The notes: generated from the letters alone by a model not told the origin. 64,000 bases of DNA from Pedobacter sp. ISL-64 (GCF_018613605.1 NZ_JAGGPU010000002.1:390460-454459), one strand, 5' to 3'. Counted from the first letter of the stretch, positions 9,639-18,889 are shown. Translations and numbers: made by a program.

Positions 9639-9955
9639 TAAAGATCAGCTGCTTTTGATCCCATTTCATCGGCTTCTTTTTCTAAGCCAGCATCGTCGTT
9701 AATTGTTATATCTGGACTTAATTGTGTTGTTGGTTTAACCCGACCTTGTTTTTGCACCACCGCATGCCATGCCTCATGCGGTAAATGCTTTTCTTGGTCG
9801 GCAGCTAAATGAATATCCGTGCTTTTAGCATAGGTCAAAGCATTTAATTGTGCAGGTTTATCCGAATTAAAATGTACTTTCACATCATCCATCGAACTGG
9901 CCGAAAGTGCTTCAATGCCATTTTTTAAATTATCGGGTAAATTTTTCTTTGCCAT
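9638..9955 (-). CDS. stand-alone eCIS core (DUF4157) domain protein
   Basis: This 105-residue protein consists almost entirely of a DUF4157 domain. It shows the family pattern LPDNLKNGIEALSASSMDDV, then VHFNSDKPAQLNALTYAKST, the HExxH zinc motif in LPHEAWHAVVQKQGRVKPT (His-Glu-Ala-Trp-His), and the closing acidic LEKEADEMGSKA. DUF4157 is known as the N-terminal domain of long proteins linked to extracellular contractile injection systems and polymorphic toxins. Here nothing follows it, and the stop falls right at the domain end. No injection-system genes are near. It lies 46 bp after a lipoprotein gene on the same strand and may share its transcript. It could be a truncated effector or a genuine short protein. 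Confidence 0.8.
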   Translation of the reverse strand: MAKKNLPDNLKNGIEALSASSMDDVKVHFNSDKPAQLNALTYAKSTDIHLAADQEKHLPHEAWHAVVQKQGRVKPTTQLSPDITINDDAGLEKEADEMGSKAADL

Positions 9956-10001
9956 GATTTAGTTGCCGATTTCAATGCCTTTTATAGATCAAGGATTCTT
10001 C

Positions 10002-10451
10002 TTATTTTAATAAACCTTCGGAATTTACATTGTATCCTAAAATTTTAATTTGGTCGTTTTCTGCAGTTAAAGTAACTGTTTCCTTTGCTTGAAATTTTGC
10101 CCTTTCAACAACATAATATAGTACATAATTTGCAGATGGATTTGAGCCTCTGATTACTTTCGATTCCCAGTGATCTAATTTTTTGCTTTTTATCTCACCC
10201 AGCTTGTTAGCAGTTCCAGTTAAATAATCATTTAATTTTTGTGCGTTGGTTACAGCTTTAAATTGATTGCTGAGAAGAGGGCTTAGATTTTTCAAATCAT
10301 TTTTCTCAACCAACGTATAAAACTGATCCGCTACTTTCTCCGCATCTTTTTTATCTTCCTCGCGGTTTAAATAAGTGCTGTTGAAATTACAACTGCTTGC
10401 AATAAGTAATAAGCTGAATAAATATAATGAAGCGTAAATTTTATTTTTCAT
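10002..10451 (-). CDS. small lipoprotein, NTF2-like fold possible
   Basis: This 149-residue predicted lipoprotein has a signal segment ending in IASSC. The mature protein begins with a charged stretch and then DAEKVADQFYTLVEKNDLKNLSPLLSNQF, a pattern seen in small NTF2-like/DUF4019-type proteins, followed by beta-rich sequence. That fold is a guess from pattern. The frame opens at 10457 with a second ATG at 10451; I take the latter, which gives the usual MKNK signal-peptide start. It is the first gene of a possible two-gene unit with the DUF4157 protein. Confidence 0.75.
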   Translation of the reverse strand: MKNKIYASLYLFSLLLIASSCNFNSTYLNREEDKKDAEKVADQFYTLVEKNDLKNLSPLLSNQFKAVTNAQKLNDYLTGTANKLGEIKSKKLDHWESKVIRGSNPSANYVLYYVVERAKFQAKETVTLTAENDQIKILGYNVNSEGLLK

Positions 10452-10566
10452 GAGCATTTAATATTATTTTCTAAATATAGAAGATTATTTTTTCTATGAA
10501 CAGTATAGGATAAAATTAAGCATGATAGGTATGTAGTAAATATTTGCATTTTTTAGGCGATGCGAA

Positions 10567-10607
10567 GGAAACCCTCTACCTTAAACCTTCCGCCTTCTAC
10601 CTTTCTA
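10567..10607. repeat. pyrimidine-rich CCTCTACCTTAAACC tract
   Basis: The text ACCCTCTACCTTAAACCTTC followed by CGCCTTCTACCTTTCTA belongs to a loose family of such tracts. The others are at 9136-9153 and 55558-55576 (G-rich strand forward) and at 33173-33208 and 50790-50828 (C-rich strand forward). The rest of the roughly 318-bp gap between the divergent lipoprotein and YceI genes holds the promoter at 10738 and nothing else I can identify. Confidence 0.4.
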
Positions 10608-10737
10608 TATTCACATTAAAAAGTAAACAAATTAAACCATTGCTATATTTCTGCAGTCAATAGAATGATTTTAAATAAATCCGATTATTTTTGAAAAAAC
10701 TTAACATAGGTCAACAACAGTAAATCGGGAGTTAATC

Positions 10738-10745
10738 TATATTTG
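10738..10745 (+). promoter_or_regulatory. -7 promoter element TATATTTG
   Basis: This exact TAnnTTTG match lies 24 bp before ATG 10770. It overlaps the alternative TTG start at 10743, which is therefore unlikely to be used. Confidence 0.6.
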
Positions 10746-10769
10746 TATCAAATTATAAAAAACCAGAAA

Positions 10770-11357
10770 ATGAAATTAAAAATTAGCTCAATTTTTTTAT
10801 TAGTGGCAGTTGTAGCATTGTCAGCTTTTAAAAACCCTACTAAACCAGTAACTTATACTGTAGATGCAGCAAAATCAACCATTACTTGGGTTGGTAAAAA
10901 AGTAACAGGTTCTCACAACGGAACTGTAGCTTTACAATCAGGTACCTTAGCCGTTAACGGTAAAAGTGTAACTGGTGGTACATTTGTAATTGATATGGCT
11001 TCAATTAAAGATGTTGATGGAAGTGCTAAATTAGAAGGTCACTTAAAAGCAGACGATTTCTTCGGTACAACTAAATTTCCAACTTCAACTTTCGTAATTA
11101 CTAAAGTTGCTGGTTCAGGAGCAAACGTAACGGTATCAGGTAATTTAACCATCAAAGGTATTACTAAACCATTAAGCTTCCCTGCAACAGTAACGGTTAA
11201 TGCCGATGGTACAGCTTCGGCTTTAGCAGGTAAAATCGTTGTTGATAGAACTAAATATGACATCAAATACGGTTCTAAATCATTCTTCGATAGCATTGGC
11301 GACAAAGCAATTGATGATAACTTTGAATTAGCTGTTAAATTGGTAGCTAAGAAATAA
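10770..11357 (+). CDS. YceI-family periplasmic lipocalin-like protein
   Basis: This 195-residue secreted protein has an N-terminal signal peptide (MKLKISSIFLLVAVVALSAF). It then shows the YceI pattern: YTVDAAKSTITWVGKKV, internal GGTFVIDMASI, LEGHLKADDFFGTTKFPTST, NLTIKGITKPLSFP and a C-terminal DRTKYDIKYGSKSFFD. YceI proteins form a beta-barrel that binds long isoprenoid lipids. Codons are strongly biased towards the forms used in highly expressed genes (GGT, GTT, AAA, GCT), suggesting abundant expression. It has its own promoter and terminator. The start was set by the promoter and signal peptide. Confidence 0.93.
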   Translation: MKLKISSIFLLVAVVALSAFKNPTKPVTYTVDAAKSTITWVGKKVTGSHNGTVALQSGTLAVNGKSVTGGTFVIDMASIKDVDGSAKLEGHLKADDFFGTTKFPTSTFVITKVAGSGANVTVSGNLTIKGITKPLSFPATVTVNADGTASALAGKIVVDRTKYDIKYGSKSFFDSIGDKAIDDNFELAVKLVAKK

Positions 11358-11398
11358 ACTTCACTCAACCCTCCCCTTAATGGGAGGACTTGAAATGC

Positions 11399-11431
11399 AA
11401 AAGGTCTCGATATTTATCGGGACCTTTTTTG
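11399..11431 (+). terminator. rho-independent terminator of the YceI gene
   Basis: AAAAGGTCTCGAT (11399-11411) pairs with ATCGGGACCTTTT (from 11416) with one G-T wobble, followed by a T-run. Confidence 0.8.
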
Positions 11432-11435
11432 TTAT

Positions 11436-11530
11436 GTGCCAGCTGAAGCTGGCAACAATGAATGATTGGTAAGTAAATCAGGTGAGGATGAATTTGATTG
11501 TGGTTCGGCTTTAGCCAACCGCAATTTAAG
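11436..11530. repeat. short palindromes GCCAGCTGAAGCTGGC and GGTTCGGCTTTAGCCAACC
   Basis: Two compact self-complementary words lie in the convergent gap between the YceI gene and the hydrolase gene: GCCAGCT-GA-AGCTGGC near 11438-11453 and GGTT-C-GGCT-TT-AGCC-AACC near 11502-11520. They look like small dispersed palindromic units. The gap also holds the terminator and the heptamer array; I see no gene. Confidence 0.45.
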
Positions 11531-11592
11531 CAAGATAATAAATCGGATTTTTTAACTTCAACTCGTACTAAATCCATAATGGATCTGTTTTA

Positions 11593-11640
11593 CCCTAAAC
11601 CCTAAACCCTAAACCCTAAACCCTAAACCCTAAACCCTAA
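11593..11640. repeat. heptamer tandem array (CCCTAAA)6
   Basis: Six perfect CCCTAAA units (11593-11634) plus a partial unit run up to one base before the TAG stop of the minus-strand hydrolase gene. The coding strand of that gene reads TTTAGGG. The last codons of the gene (GGA TTT CGG ATT AGG TAG) themselves resemble a degenerate version of the repeat. The same heptamer forms the array at 28741-28799. Confidence 0.95.
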
Positions 11641-11641
11641 C

Positions 11642-12409
11642 CTACCTAATCCGAAATCCGCCTTCAACAACATCAACAAAACCAGTTGCTGCGCTTTTGC
11701 CATGGTAGAACAAACATTCCCAGTTTTCTTCTGCTGCTCTTTTACCAAACTCCTTGCGTAATTCCATTGCCTTACGGCCATCGAAATCATATTTGGCAAT
11801 AAAGTTTTTAACCAGTTCTTCAGGTTCAGGCAGTACATCGCCACCAAAAAATATCTTTTGTTTACCTTCGGTTAAAAGGAAAACCTGGTGGTTGGGACAG
11901 TGTGCACCTGTAAATTCGTAAGAAATGGTTTCATCCAATGCGCCATCGCCCTCTACAAATTTTAATTGTGCATTGCGTTGTACAAAATCGAAAATATCGG
12001 TATGGTAAGAAGATGAAGTGCTGCTAAATGCTGTTTCCCATTCGCCTCGGTTAATTACATATTCAGCATCGGGGAAACTTAGTTCAACTTTATCATCTCC
12101 TTGTTTATGGATCATGCCCCCAGAGTGGTCATAGTGTAAGTGCGACATTAACACCTTGGTCACATCAGTAGGATCGAAACCTGCATTGCGAATATTTTTG
12201 TGCAAAATCAGTTCGCCATGGTCATCACTAAATCCTAAACCCGTATCAAAGAGTACAAGGTCGTTTTTCAGCTCAACCAAAAAAGGCTGAACGTTAATGA
12301 ATAGCGATGCGGGTCTGTCTTTAAAATGATGTATGGCAGGGTCGAAAGGAACAAATTTCTTTGTTGCATCAACAGAATAGGTGCCTTCGAATAGGGTGTG
12401 AACTTGCAA
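11642..12409 (-). CDS. metallo-beta-lactamase-fold hydrolase
   Basis: This 255-residue cytoplasmic protein has the zinc-binding motif HLHYDH at residues 90-95 (SHLHYDHSGG), preceded by FDTGLG. The later FTGAHCPNHQVFLL and FFGGDVLPEPEEL supply further metal-site histidine and aspartate. This is the glyoxalase II/lactonase branch of the fold; the substrate is not readable. There is no in-frame ATG near the conserved N-terminus, so the start is TTG at 12409, with a TACCTTTG promoter element 24 bp upstream. It is divergent from the sulfatase gene. The stop codon abuts the telomere-like heptamer array. Confidence 0.9.
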   Translation of the reverse strand: MQVHTLFEGTYSVDATKKFVPFDPAIHHFKDRPASLFINVQPFLVELKNDLVLFDTGLGFSDDHGELILHKNIRNAGFDPTDVTKVLMSHLHYDHSGGMIHKQGDDKVELSFPDAEYVINRGEWETAFSSTSSSYHTDIFDFVQRNAQLKFVEGDGALDETISYEFTGAHCPNHQVFLLTEGKQKIFFGGDVLPEPEELVKNFIAKYDFDGRKAMELRKEFGKRAAEENWECLFYHGKSAATGFVDVVEGGFRIR

Positions 12410-12432
12410 AATGTAGATCTTTAATGTTTCTA

Positions 12433-12440
12433 CAAAGGTA
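12433..12440 (-). promoter_or_regulatory. -7 promoter element TACCTTTG
   Basis: This is an exact consensus match on the minus strand, 24 bp before the TTG start at 12409. It supports that non-ATG start. Confidence 0.55.
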
Positions 12441-12521
12441 ACAATCTAAACTTGAGTATTTGTTTTGGTAAAAGCTTGGATACTTCCTTTTTTTGTAAAA
12501 TATGATGCTTAAATTTCAGGC

Positions 12522-13847
12522 ATGAATCTCCGAATCTTAATTTTTCTACTGGCTTGCAGTTTTTCGATACAATTAAAAGCACAGCAAAAACCAAACGTAA
12601 TTATTGTATTGGCTGATGATATGGGTTATGCTGACATATCTTGTTATGGAAGTCCGCTGATCAAAACACCATTTTTGGATGGAATGGCTATGAGAGGAAT
12701 AAAAGCTACAAACTTCGTAACCACCTCACCAACCTGTACGCCATCAAGGGCATCTTTGCTCACCGGAAGATACTGTAGCAGGATGGATTTGCCTTGGCCA
12801 ATAGGTCCGGGCGATAAACGTGGCATGCCTGAAGATGAAATTACTATTGCACAGATGCTTAAACAATCAGGCTATGCTACCGCTTTGGTCGGTAAATGGC
12901 ATTTGGGCGATCATGGTGTTTCGCTGCCAAACAAAAAGGGATTTGATGAGTTTTATGGCCTTTTATACAGCCACGATTATAGAGCGCCTTATGTTAAAAC
13001 TGATACGACGATCAAGATTTTTAGAAATGCCAAACCAGAAATCTATAAACCGCACGATAGTATTTTAACGAGTTCTTACACCCGCGAATCGATCAAATTC
13101 ATTAAACAAAGTGCTACAGCTAAGAAACCATTTTTTCTCTACCTGGCGCAAAATATGCCACATTTGCCTGTTGCTTTTGCGGCACAAAAAAGTAGAAAAA
13201 CACCTTCTGCCGGTGGCGAACTTGGCGATGTGATCGAAGATATGGACGCCGGTTTAGCTGCTATCTGGAAGCAGCTTGTCGCTTCAGGACAGGCAGATAA
13301 TACCATTTTTATCTTCACAAGCGATAACGGTCCGTGGATTAATGCGCCACAGCGCATGTACGAGGATGATTATACCAAATTTTACCATGTGGGCTCAGCT
13401 GGAGTTTTTAGGGGATCGAAAGGTATTTCTTATGAAGGCGGCCACCGCGTTCCTTTTATTGTGTACTGGAAAGGTCATACGCTTAACAATATCCAGTTAA
13501 CCAAGCCCATTTCAAATCTGGATGTTCTTCCTACACTGGCAGAATGGACCAAAAGCAAATTACCTCAAAAAGTTTACGATGGAGAATCAGTTTCAGCTTT
13601 GCTTACCACCAAAAATTACAATAAGCCTCATCGCCCAATCTATTACCACAATTACGTTTTAGAAGGCGTAAAAGATGGTGACTGGAAACTGAGGATTACC
13701 AAAAAAGACAATAAAGAACTTGCCGAGCTGTACAATTTATCTTGGGATCCGGCAGAACGTGTGAATTTAATTGATGATGCTAAGTATGCCGATCAGAAAG
13801 CCCATTTGATGAAGCTCTACGAGGCCTATCCCGGAAATTCAAAGTAA
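12522..13847 (+). CDS. sulfatase (arylsulfatase A-like)
   Basis: This 441-residue secreted sulfatase has a signal peptide at residues 1-20. The conserved N-terminal metal site [19 protein letters not shown] carries Asp 32-Asp 33. The sulfatase signature [13 protein letters not shown] starts at Cys 72, the residue converted to formylglycine by an anaerobic or aerobic maturase. The second metal region is IFTSDNGPW. The family hydrolyses sulfate esters, in this phylum often on polysaccharides or glycosaminoglycans; no polysaccharide-utilisation genes (SusC/D) flank it, so the substrate is open. It is transcribed divergently from the hydrolase gene. Confidence 0.93.
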   Translation: MNLRILIFLLACSFSIQLKAQQKPNVIIVLADDMGYADISCYGSPLIKTPFLDGMAMRGIKATNFVTTSPTCTPSRASLLTGRYCSRMDLPWPIGPGDKRGMPEDEITIAQMLKQSGYATALVGKWHLGDHGVSLPNKKGFDEFYGLLYSHDYRAPYVKTDTTIKIFRNAKPEIYKPHDSILTSSYTRESIKFIKQSATAKKPFFLYLAQNMPHLPVAFAAQKSRKTPSAGGELGDVIEDMDAGLAAIWKQLVASGQADNTIFIFTSDNGPWINAPQRMYEDDYTKFYHVGSAGVFRGSKGISYEGGHRVPFIVYWKGHTLNNIQLTKPISNLDVLPTLAEWTKSKLPQKVYDGESVSALLTTKNYNKPHRPIYYHNYVLEGVKDGDWKLRITKKDNKELAELYNLSWDPAERVNLIDDAKYADQKAHLMKLYEAYPGNSK

Positions 13848-13873
13848 TGGAGATAAGCTTAATGAATCATTAG

Positions 13874-14341
13874 TTATTTATTAATCTCGAAGGTTTCTAC
13901 TTTTGATTTTTGTTCGTGAGTAATATATAAAGTGACTTTTGATTTAAATTGTACGAATGGGAATTCAAGGTCTTTATTAATTTTCTCATTTAACAATTCA
14001 TAAAAGTCCTTTAAAATGACGTCATCCTTAAGCATTATATAAAATGTATAGAGATCAATTTGTTCCATTTCTTTAATTATTTCATCCCAGTAGGAATAGA
14101 ATCTCATAGGGAAAACAGAGATTAATTCCATTTCTACAATTTCTTGGACAATAATTTCAAAAAAAGGCATAAGGATTTCATCATTTGTTATCCAATCGCC
14201 ATACTCCGTGCCTTCCTGAGTGATAATGCCATAATAACTGCCATTAATTGAAATACTATATGAGACAGAATTTTTATGTGGCTCAGCTTTGACCGTTAGT
14301 AACTGATCATTATAATTAATTTCAAAAATATAATCATCCAT
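13874..14341 (-). CDS. hypothetical protein
   Basis: This 155-residue acidic, soluble protein is rich in aromatic residues and glutamate (MDDYIFEINYNDQLLTVKAE... IVQEIVEMELISVF...). I recognise no motif. Its size, acidity and isolated position recall immunity-type proteins, but no toxin gene lies beside it, so this is speculation. The base composition is more AT-rich than in neighbouring recJ, which hints at recent acquisition. It is convergent with the sulfatase gene and divergent from recJ. Confidence 0.65.
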   Translation of the reverse strand: MDDYIFEINYNDQLLTVKAEPHKNSVSYSISINGSYYGIITQEGTEYGDWITNDEILMPFFEIIVQEIVEMELISVFPMRFYSYWDEIIKEMEQIDLYTFYIMLKDDVILKDFYELLNEKINKDLEFPFVQFKSKVTLYITHEQKSKVETFEINK

Positions 14342-14427
14342 TTTAAAGACTGTTAAGTTTCATAATAATATACAAGATAGTGGGTAATTAATTAAAAATG
14401 TATATTTACTGTTCGGAGACAGAATAA

Positions 14428-16128
14428 ATGGAAAAAAGATGGGTACTGGCATCAGATTGCAATGATGCTGCGATAACAAAAATAGCAGAACAACTTAATA
14501 TAGATCGCTCACTTGCACAGATACTCGTACAACGGAATATTTGTGATTTCGATCAGGCCAAAGATTTCTTCAGGCCAGATCTGGAGCATCTTCATGATCC
14601 TTTTTTAATGAAGGATATGGATGTAGCTATCGCCCGCATCGAAACTGCATTGTCCAATCACGAAAAAATAATGATCTATGGCGATTATGATGTAGACGGT
14701 ACAACTTCGGTTGCACTGGCCTTCAGTTTCTTTTCGCAGCTCACTAAAAACATCGAATATTATATTCCCGATCGCTATCTGGAAGGGTACGGCATTTCTA
14801 CCACAGGGATTGATTATGCCAATGAAAATGGGTTCTCTTTAATTATCGCCTTAGATTGTGGAATAAAATCTCTCGATAAAATTGATTATGCCAACAATTT
14901 AGGTGTCGATTTCATTATCTGCGATCACCATTTACCTGGAGATGAACTACCTCAGGCTATTGCCGTTTTAGATCCTAAACGTGCTGATTGCGCATACCCT
15001 TTTAAAGAACTTGCCGGTTGCGGTATAGGCTTTAAACTTGCACAGGCATATGCGCAAAAGCATCAGCTCCCTAAAGAAACTTATCTGCAATATTTAGATC
15101 TGGTAATGGTAAGCATTGCCGCCGATATTGTTCCTGTAGTTGGCGAAAATAGAATTTTAGCCTATTACGGCTTAAAAAAATTGAATTCCAATCCATGTGA
15201 AGGTTTACGTGCCCTGATGGAAGTTTCGGGCAAAACCGAAAACTATAGCATTACCGATGTGGTTTTTACCTTAGGTCCGCGGATTAATGCCGCTGGAAGG
15301 ATAGACCATGCTAAACATGCAGTTGCCATGTTGCTTTGCCAGGTAGATGGAAACGCATTAGAGCAGAGTGAACTGATTAATCTTAAAAATACTGAGCGTA
15401 AAACCTACGATCAGGACATTACCCGCGAGGCTCTGGCTTTAATTGGCGAAAGCGATATCCTGATCAACAAAAAAACAACCGTTGTATTTAACGAAAACTG
15501 GCATAAAGGGGTAATCGGAATCGTAGCTTCACGTTTAACTGAAAAATATTATCGCCCAACAATCGTATTAACAAAATCCAACGGACATGTAGCAGGTTCT
15601 TGCCGATCGGTAATTGGTTTCGATCTGTACGAAGCTTTAAGCGGTTGTGCCGATTTACTGGATCAATATGGCGGCCATAAATTTGCCGCAGGCTTAACCA
15701 TGCAACAGCATAATGTAGATGCCTTTGCAGATAAATTCGAAGAAATTGTATCGGCCAGTATTACAGATGAGTTGCTTACGCCGATGATCAGGATTGACGC
15801 TGAAATCGAGCTGGCGCAGATAGATGGTAAATTCTATCGTGTTTTATCGCAGATGGGCCCCTTCGGGCCAGAAAATATGGCGCCTATATTTGTTACCCAT
15901 AATGTATATCTTGCACAGCAAGCCATGGCTGTTGGCGTAAATCATTTAAAAATTAACATAAAACAACAAAATTCGCCTATTTTTGAAGGCATTGCATTTG
16001 GGTTGGCAGAATTTCAAAATCTTTTACAACCAAAGGTACCGTTTTCGGTTTGTTATACGTTAGAGGAAAACGTGTGGCGTGATAAGAAACGTCTGCAATT
16101 AAATATTAAAGGAATAAAAGTTAATTAA
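14428..16128 (+). CDS. recJ: single-stranded-DNA-specific exonuclease RecJ
   Basis: RecJ degrades single-stranded DNA 5' to 3' in recombination and mismatch repair. The 566-residue length is normal. The DHH phosphoesterase core is visible: YGDYDVDGTTS (residues 84-94), ALDCGIKS, CDHHLPGDELP with DHH at 166-168, and LGPRINAAGRIDHA. The later QYGGHKFAAGLTM belongs to the DHHA1 domain, and a C-terminal OB-fold (MGPFGPENMAPIF) follows. ATG 14428 gives MEKRWVLASDCND, the usual beginning. It is followed by a palindromic repeat and lptB on the same strand. Confidence 0.96.
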   Translation: MEKRWVLASDCNDAAITKIAEQLNIDRSLAQILVQRNICDFDQAKDFFRPDLEHLHDPFLMKDMDVAIARIETALSNHEKIMIYGDYDVDGTTSVALAFSFFSQLTKNIEYYIPDRYLEGYGISTTGIDYANENGFSLIIALDCGIKSLDKIDYANNLGVDFIICDHHLPGDELPQAIAVLDPKRADCAYPFKELAGCGIGFKLAQAYAQKHQLPKETYLQYLDLVMVSIAADIVPVVGENRILAYYGLKKLNSNPCEGLRALMEVSGKTENYSITDVVFTLGPRINAAGRIDHAKHAVAMLLCQVDGNALEQSELINLKNTERKTYDQDITREALALIGESDILINKKTTVVFNENWHKGVIGIVASRLTEKYYRPTIVLTKSNGHVAGSCRSVIGFDLYEALSGCADLLDQYGGHKFAAGLTMQQHNVDAFADKFEEIVSASITDELLTPMIRIDAEIELAQIDGKFYRVLSQMGPFGPENMAPIFVTHNVYLAQQAMAVGVNHLKINIKQQNSPIFEGIAFGLAEFQNLLQPKVPFSVCYTLEENVWRDKKRLQLNIKGIKVN

Positions 16129-16140
16129 ATATTTCTAAGG

Positions 16141-16188
16141 TGTCATCCTGAGCCTGTCGAAGGACATTTCGACGAGCTCAATGTGACA
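16141..16188. repeat. palindromic TGTCATCCTGAGC repeat
   Basis: This is an imperfect palindrome: TGTCA...GAGC...GTCGAA on the left and TTCGAC...GCTC...TGACA on the right. It belongs to the same broad family as 22811-22932 and the CGTCATCCTGAA words at 23910 and 49353. Confidence 0.6.
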
Positions 16189-16210
16189 GCCTAAGAATAT
16201 CGATCAATAT

Positions 16211-16951
16211 ATGATATTAAGAGCCGAAAATCTGGTTAAAAAATATAAACAGCGTACTGTTGTAAACAATGTTTCTTTTAATGTAAGTCAAGGGGAAATT
16301 GTTGGTCTTTTAGGCCCGAACGGTGCCGGGAAAACAACTTCCTTTTACATGATCGTAGGTTTGATCAAACCAAATGAGGGCCGTATCTTCTTAGAAGAAG
16401 AAGATATTACCGAAGATCCGATGTACCGAAGGGCGCAAAAAGGAATCGGTTATTTAGCCCAGGAAGCATCTGTTTTTAGAAAACTTACCGTAGAAGATAA
16501 TATCCTGGCCATTTTGGAGATGAGCAAATTGACCAAGGAAGAACAGCGTGATAAACTCGAAGAACTAATCAACGAGTTTAGTTTACATAAAGTGCGTAAA
16601 AACCGTGGCGATTTATTATCAGGAGGTGAACGCCGGCGTACCGAAATTGCACGTGCTTTAGCCGCTAACCCTAATTTTATCTTATTGGATGAACCCTTTG
16701 CAGGGGTAGACCCAATTGCGGTAGAAGAAATCCAAAGTATTGTTGCTAAACTGAAACATAAAAACATCGGCATTTTAATTACCGATCACAACGTGCAGGA
16801 AACACTGTCTATTACCGATAGGGCATATCTGCTTTTTGAAGGTAAAATTTTAGAACAGGGTGTTCCAGAGGTGTTGGCTGAGAACGAGATGGTAAGAAAA
16901 GTTTATCTTGGATCGAACTTTGTGCTGAAACGTAAGAAATTTGATGTTTAA
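16211..16951 (+). CDS. lptB: LPS export ABC transporter ATP-binding protein LptB
   Basis: LptB is the cytoplasmic ATPase of the Lpt bridge that extracts lipopolysaccharide from the inner membrane with LptF and LptG. The protein has 246 residues. Walker A is GPNGAGKT (35-42), the signature is LSGGERRR (136-143), Walker B is FILLDE (156-161) followed by PFAGVDP, and [10 protein letters not shown] gives the H-loop. These match LptB rather than other ABC ATPases. LptFG and LptA are not in the window. The upstream recJ gene is separated by 82 bp containing a palindromic repeat. Confidence 0.95.
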   Translation: MILRAENLVKKYKQRTVVNNVSFNVSQGEIVGLLGPNGAGKTTSFYMIVGLIKPNEGRIFLEEEDITEDPMYRRAQKGIGYLAQEASVFRKLTVEDNILAILEMSKLTKEEQRDKLEELINEFSLHKVRKNRGDLLSGGERRRTEIARALAANPNFILLDEPFAGVDPIAVEEIQSIVAKLKHKNIGILITDHNVQETLSITDRAYLLFEGKILEQGVPEVLAENEMVRKVYLGSNFVLKRKKFDV

Positions 16952-17109
16952 TATTAACCAATTCTTATTCCGGATTTCGGGAATGAAAATGATAAACACA
17001 GCTAAAATTATTTCAGGTAAAAAGATCGGATTATTGTTGCAACAAAAACAACAGTATCTGTGTTTATCTGTCAACATCTGTGGTAAAAATCAGCTGTTTA
17101 TTTTTTAAT

Positions 17110-18627
17110 ATGGCATTTGTAAATTCAATTTTTACCTGGTTAATGAAAAAGCGGATCCACCAGATCGAGCTTTTTATGAAATATCCGTACGATGTTCAGG
17201 AAGAGTGGTTTCATAACTTGATTGATAGTGCCGAAAATACCGAATGGGGCAAACTTTACGATTATAAATCAATCTTAACTCCACAACAATATCAGGAACG
17301 TGTTCCGATCCAAAACTATGATACCTTAAAACCTTATATTGAGCGCATGCTTAATGGAGAACAAAATATTCTCTGGCCATCAGATATCAAGTGGTTTGCA
17401 AAATCATCGGGTACCACAAGTGATAGGAGTAAGTTTATTCCTGTTTCTCCAGAATCACTGGAAGAATGCCACTTTAAAGGAGGAAAGGATATGCTCTCTA
17501 TCTATTGCAATAACCGTCCCGATAACCAGATGTTTACCGGGAAAGGTTTGGTTTTAGGTGGAAGCCATCAGGTTAATCAGTTAAACGAAGATTGTTTTTA
17601 TGGCGATTTATCTGCCGTGCTGATCAAAAACCTGCCAATCTGGGCCGAATATTACCGTACGCCTGATATGTCTATCGCATTGATGGATAATTACGAAATT
17701 AAGATGGATAGAATGGCCGAAGCCACCATCAACGAAAATGTAACCAGTATTTCGGGTGTGCCAACATGGACCATCGTATTGGCCAAAAAGGTGCTCGAAC
17801 TTACGGGGAAGCAGAATTTGCTGGAAGTTTGGCCAAACCTCGAGTTGTATATCCATGGTGCGGTAAACTTTGCCCCGTATCGCGAACAGTTTAAACAGCT
17901 TATTCCATCCAATGAAATGTATTATCTGGAAACTTATAATGCCTCCGAAGGATTTTTCGGGATTCAGGACCAGGATAACTCAGAAGAAATGTTGCTGATG
18001 CTGGATTATGGTATCTTTTATGAGTTTGTGGCGATGGAGAATATCTGTGAAGAAAATCCAAAGGCATTGATGCTGGGTGAAGTAGAGCTGCATAAAAATT
18101 ACGCCATCGTAATTTCTACAAATGGTGGCCTATGGCGTTATATGATCGGCGATACCGTTCAATTTACCTCACTTTCCCCTTACCGCATTAAAATTACCGG
18201 ACGTACCAAACATTTCATCAATGCCTTTGGCGAAGAAGTGATTATCGACAATGCAGAACAGGCCTTAACCAAAGCTTGCCAGGAAACCGGTGCCGAAATT
18301 AAAGATTATACCGCCGGACCAATTTATTTTAAAGATGAAAAAGCAGGCGGACACGAGTGGATTATAGAATTCGACAAACAGCCTAACGATTTTGAAAAGT
18401 TTGTAGATATTATGGACAGCACATTACGTGCGGTGAATTCCGACTATGATGCCAAACGTTTTAAGGATATGGCTTTAGCCCGCCCGAAAGTGCATAATGC
18501 CCCCGAAAATACTTTCTATAATTGGTTAAAAGCAAAAGATAAACTCGGTGGGCAACATAAAGTACCGCGTTTAGCCAATGAACGAAAATATGTTGATGAT
18601 ATTTTGGAGATGATGAAATCGTCTTAA
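17110..18627 (+). CDS. GH3-family acyl-adenylating enzyme
   Basis: This 505-residue protein of the GH3 auxin-responsive promoter family belongs to the ANL adenylating enzymes. In plants, GH3 proteins conjugate amino acids to jasmonate or auxin; the bacterial role is not established. It shows the nucleotide-binding loop FAKSSGTTSDRSKFIPVS (residues 96-113), the adenine-site region YNASEGFFGIQ, and the C-terminal GRTKHFINAFGEEV. The frame opens at GTG 17080, but ATG 17110 (MAFVNSIFTWLMKKRIHQIE) gives the family's normal N-terminus. A short inverted repeat (GATAAACACAG / CTGTGTTTATC) lies in the gap after lptB. Confidence 0.92.
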   Translation: MAFVNSIFTWLMKKRIHQIELFMKYPYDVQEEWFHNLIDSAENTEWGKLYDYKSILTPQQYQERVPIQNYDTLKPYIERMLNGEQNILWPSDIKWFAKSSGTTSDRSKFIPVSPESLEECHFKGGKDMLSIYCNNRPDNQMFTGKGLVLGGSHQVNQLNEDCFYGDLSAVLIKNLPIWAEYYRTPDMSIALMDNYEIKMDRMAEATINENVTSISGVPTWTIVLAKKVLELTGKQNLLEVWPNLELYIHGAVNFAPYREQFKQLIPSNEMYYLETYNASEGFFGIQDQDNSEEMLLMLDYGIFYEFVAMENICEENPKALMLGEVELHKNYAIVISTNGGLWRYMIGDTVQFTSLSPYRIKITGRTKHFINAFGEEVIIDNAEQALTKACQETGAEIKDYTAGPIYFKDEKAGGHEWIIEFDKQPNDFEKFVDIMDSTLRAVNSDYDAKRFKDMALARPKVHNAPENTFYNWLKAKDKLGGQHKVPRLANERKYVDDILEMMKSS

Positions 18628-18639
18628 CATATTATTGAT

Positions 18640-18647
18640 TATATTTG
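18640..18647 (+). promoter_or_regulatory. -7 promoter element TATATTTG of the toxin-antitoxin pair
   Basis: This exact consensus match ends 12 bp before the antitoxin ATG, implying a very short leader. Confidence 0.5.
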
Positions 18648-18659
18648 TTTTAGTTCACA

Positions 18660-18884
18660 ATGAAAAATATGGAAGCGACATGGAAATTGACAAATGTTCA
18701 GCTAGAGCTATTAAAATTATTTCAATATAATTTACCCGATAATCAATTGAATGATATTAAAGAAATGTTAACCAAATATTTCGCAAAATCGGCATCTGAT
18801 GAAATGGATAAACTCTGGGATGAGAAAAATTGGGATGAAAATACAATTGAATCTTGGAAGAATGAACATCTAAGAAAAAAATAA
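18660..18884 (+). CDS. probable antitoxin of a PIN-toxin pair
   Basis: This is a 74-residue acidic protein. The helical N-terminus (TNVQLELLKLFQYNLPDNQLNDIKEM) is followed by a segment rich in Trp, Asp and Glu that ends in SWKNEHLRKK. This composition and size are common for small antitoxins that sit directly upstream of PIN-domain toxins, and the 5-bp gap to the toxin gene supports the pairing. I see no ribbon-helix-helix or AbrB motif with confidence. Confidence 0.75.
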   Translation: MKNMEATWKLTNVQLELLKLFQYNLPDNQLNDIKEMLTKYFAKSASDEMDKLWDEKNWDENTIESWKNEHLRKK

Positions 18885-18889
18885 CATTA

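Noticed and set aside
13874..14341. Immunity protein of a toxin system.
   Set aside because: The protein is acidic and isolated, but no toxin gene adjoins it, so I left it as hypothetical.
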